From positions 1 to 64,000 of the forward strand of contig NZ_SJPE01000009.1 of assembly GCF_004329815.1 (NCBI RefSeq): DNA of 64,000 nucleotides, given 5' to 3'. Shown in pieces: positions 63,559 through 64,000 of this stretch. Made by a program: the position numbers and the translations under genes. This stretch comes from Flavobacterium silvisoli. Its GTDB lineage: Bacteria > Bacteroidota > Bacteroidia > Flavobacteriales > Flavobacteriaceae. Every line of letters starts with the position of its first letter. The stretch's first letter is position 1. The notes beneath the pieces are model-generated. The model searched no databases, was not told where the DNA came from, and saw only the letters and a list, made by a program, of their open reading frames with translations.

Positions 63559-64000
63559 ATGAAAGCGGAAGACATTGACAAAAAACTGCAAAGCATCACG
63601 CAAAACGGACAGCATTTGAGTCCGGTTTTACCCGAGGGCATCAAGAATTATTTAATCGATATTGACGGAACGGTTTGTGACGACATTCCGAATGAAGAAC
63701 CGGAGCGTATGTTGACCGCAGAGGTGTACCCCGATGCACTGGCCACTCTGAACAAATGGTACGACGAAGGGCATATCATTTTTTTCTTCACTTCGAGAAC
63801 GGAAGCTCACAGGGAGTACACCGAAATATGGTTGAAAAAGCACGGGTTTAAATACCACGGCATACTATTCGGGAAACCCCGAGGCGGGAATTACCACTGG
63901 ATTGACAACCACTTGGTGAAAGCCACCCGTTACCGTGGAAAATTTACCGATTTGGTAGAAAAAGAAGTTACGATACAGGTGTTTGATGACGAACACCACG
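63559..64000 (+). CDS. HAD-superfamily hydrolase, 5' part (cut by window end)
   Basis: 147 codons are seen from ATG 63559 (MKAEDIDKKLQSITQNGQHL). The HAD nucleophile motif YLIDIDGTVCDD has Asp34 and Asp36; motif II is FFFTSRTEAH (Ser/Thr in TSR), and a Lys follows in FGKPRGGNYHWIDNH. HAD enzymes form a phospho-aspartate and most remove phosphate. Close flavobacterial relatives are, as I recall, often labelled phosphoheptose isomerase, which this sequence does not support (no SIS fold). The gene continues beyond the window; substrate unknown. Confidence 0.85.
   Translation, partial: MKAEDIDKKLQSITQNGQHLSPVLPEGIKNYLIDIDGTVCDDIPNEEPERMLTAEVYPDALATLNKWYDEGHIIFFFTSRTEAHREYTEIWLKKHGFKYHGILFGKPRGGNYHWIDNHLVKATRYRGKFTDLVEKEVTIQVFDDEHH

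Overview
The window looks like a chromosomal segment of a Flavobacterium-like member of the Bacteroidota. Supporting this are AT-rich DNA, T9SS type A and gliding-type (type B) sorting domains, a SusC/SusD pair, DUF6520 and MauE-like proteins, a long flavobacterial LptD, several TTG starts, and promoters of the TTG-N19/20-TAnnTTTG type. No rRNA, tRNA or CRISPR array was recognised.

Layout. 1-2.3 kb: the 5' end of an IS3-type transposase gene, short repeats, and a small cassette (conserved 252-aa protein plus two tiny overlapping membrane proteins) closed by a clear terminator. 2.8-18.9 kb: secreted and surface proteins, dominated by a 3522-aa SpvB/RHS polymorphic toxin-like protein. It is followed by a candidate immunity gene, a frameshifted lipoprotein, a gene remnant, a lipocalin-like lipoprotein and a gliding-type surface protein. 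19-23.7 kb: a winged-helix-like protein, repeat-rich spacers, a TPR/AraC regulator, a lipoprotein and an HNH nuclease.

23.7-45.7 kb is an accessory, probably anti-phage, region. The minus-strand operon has three genes: a DUF6602-like protein, a RecD-like helicase with a C-terminal nuclease-like domain, and a 2310-aa sacsin-type ATPase/SF1 helicase. The nearby plus-strand operon has four: a DNA methyltransferase, a MORC-type ATPase/endonuclease, a double-GHKL kinase-like protein and a receiver-like protein. Together they carry four GHKL ATPase domains. Between and beside them lie an integrase-fold relic, an HNH nuclease, a SAM methyltransferase, and an XRE regulator facing a perfect 20-bp palindrome and a strongly folded candidate RNA.

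46-56 kb: a SusC-SusD-S9 peptidase operon, probably for peptide uptake, convergent with an AraC-MauE-DUF6520 group. The susC 5' end contains copies of DNA repeats that are intergenic elsewhere in the window. 56.5-64 kb: GC-richer housekeeping genes (RidA, LptD, an amidase, an MCE/MlaD transporter subunit, a membrane Fe-S protein) and a HAD phosphatase cut by the window end.

All calls come from reading translated sequence and motifs by eye. No database search was run, so family names are recognition-based and functions of the defence-like operons are inferred.
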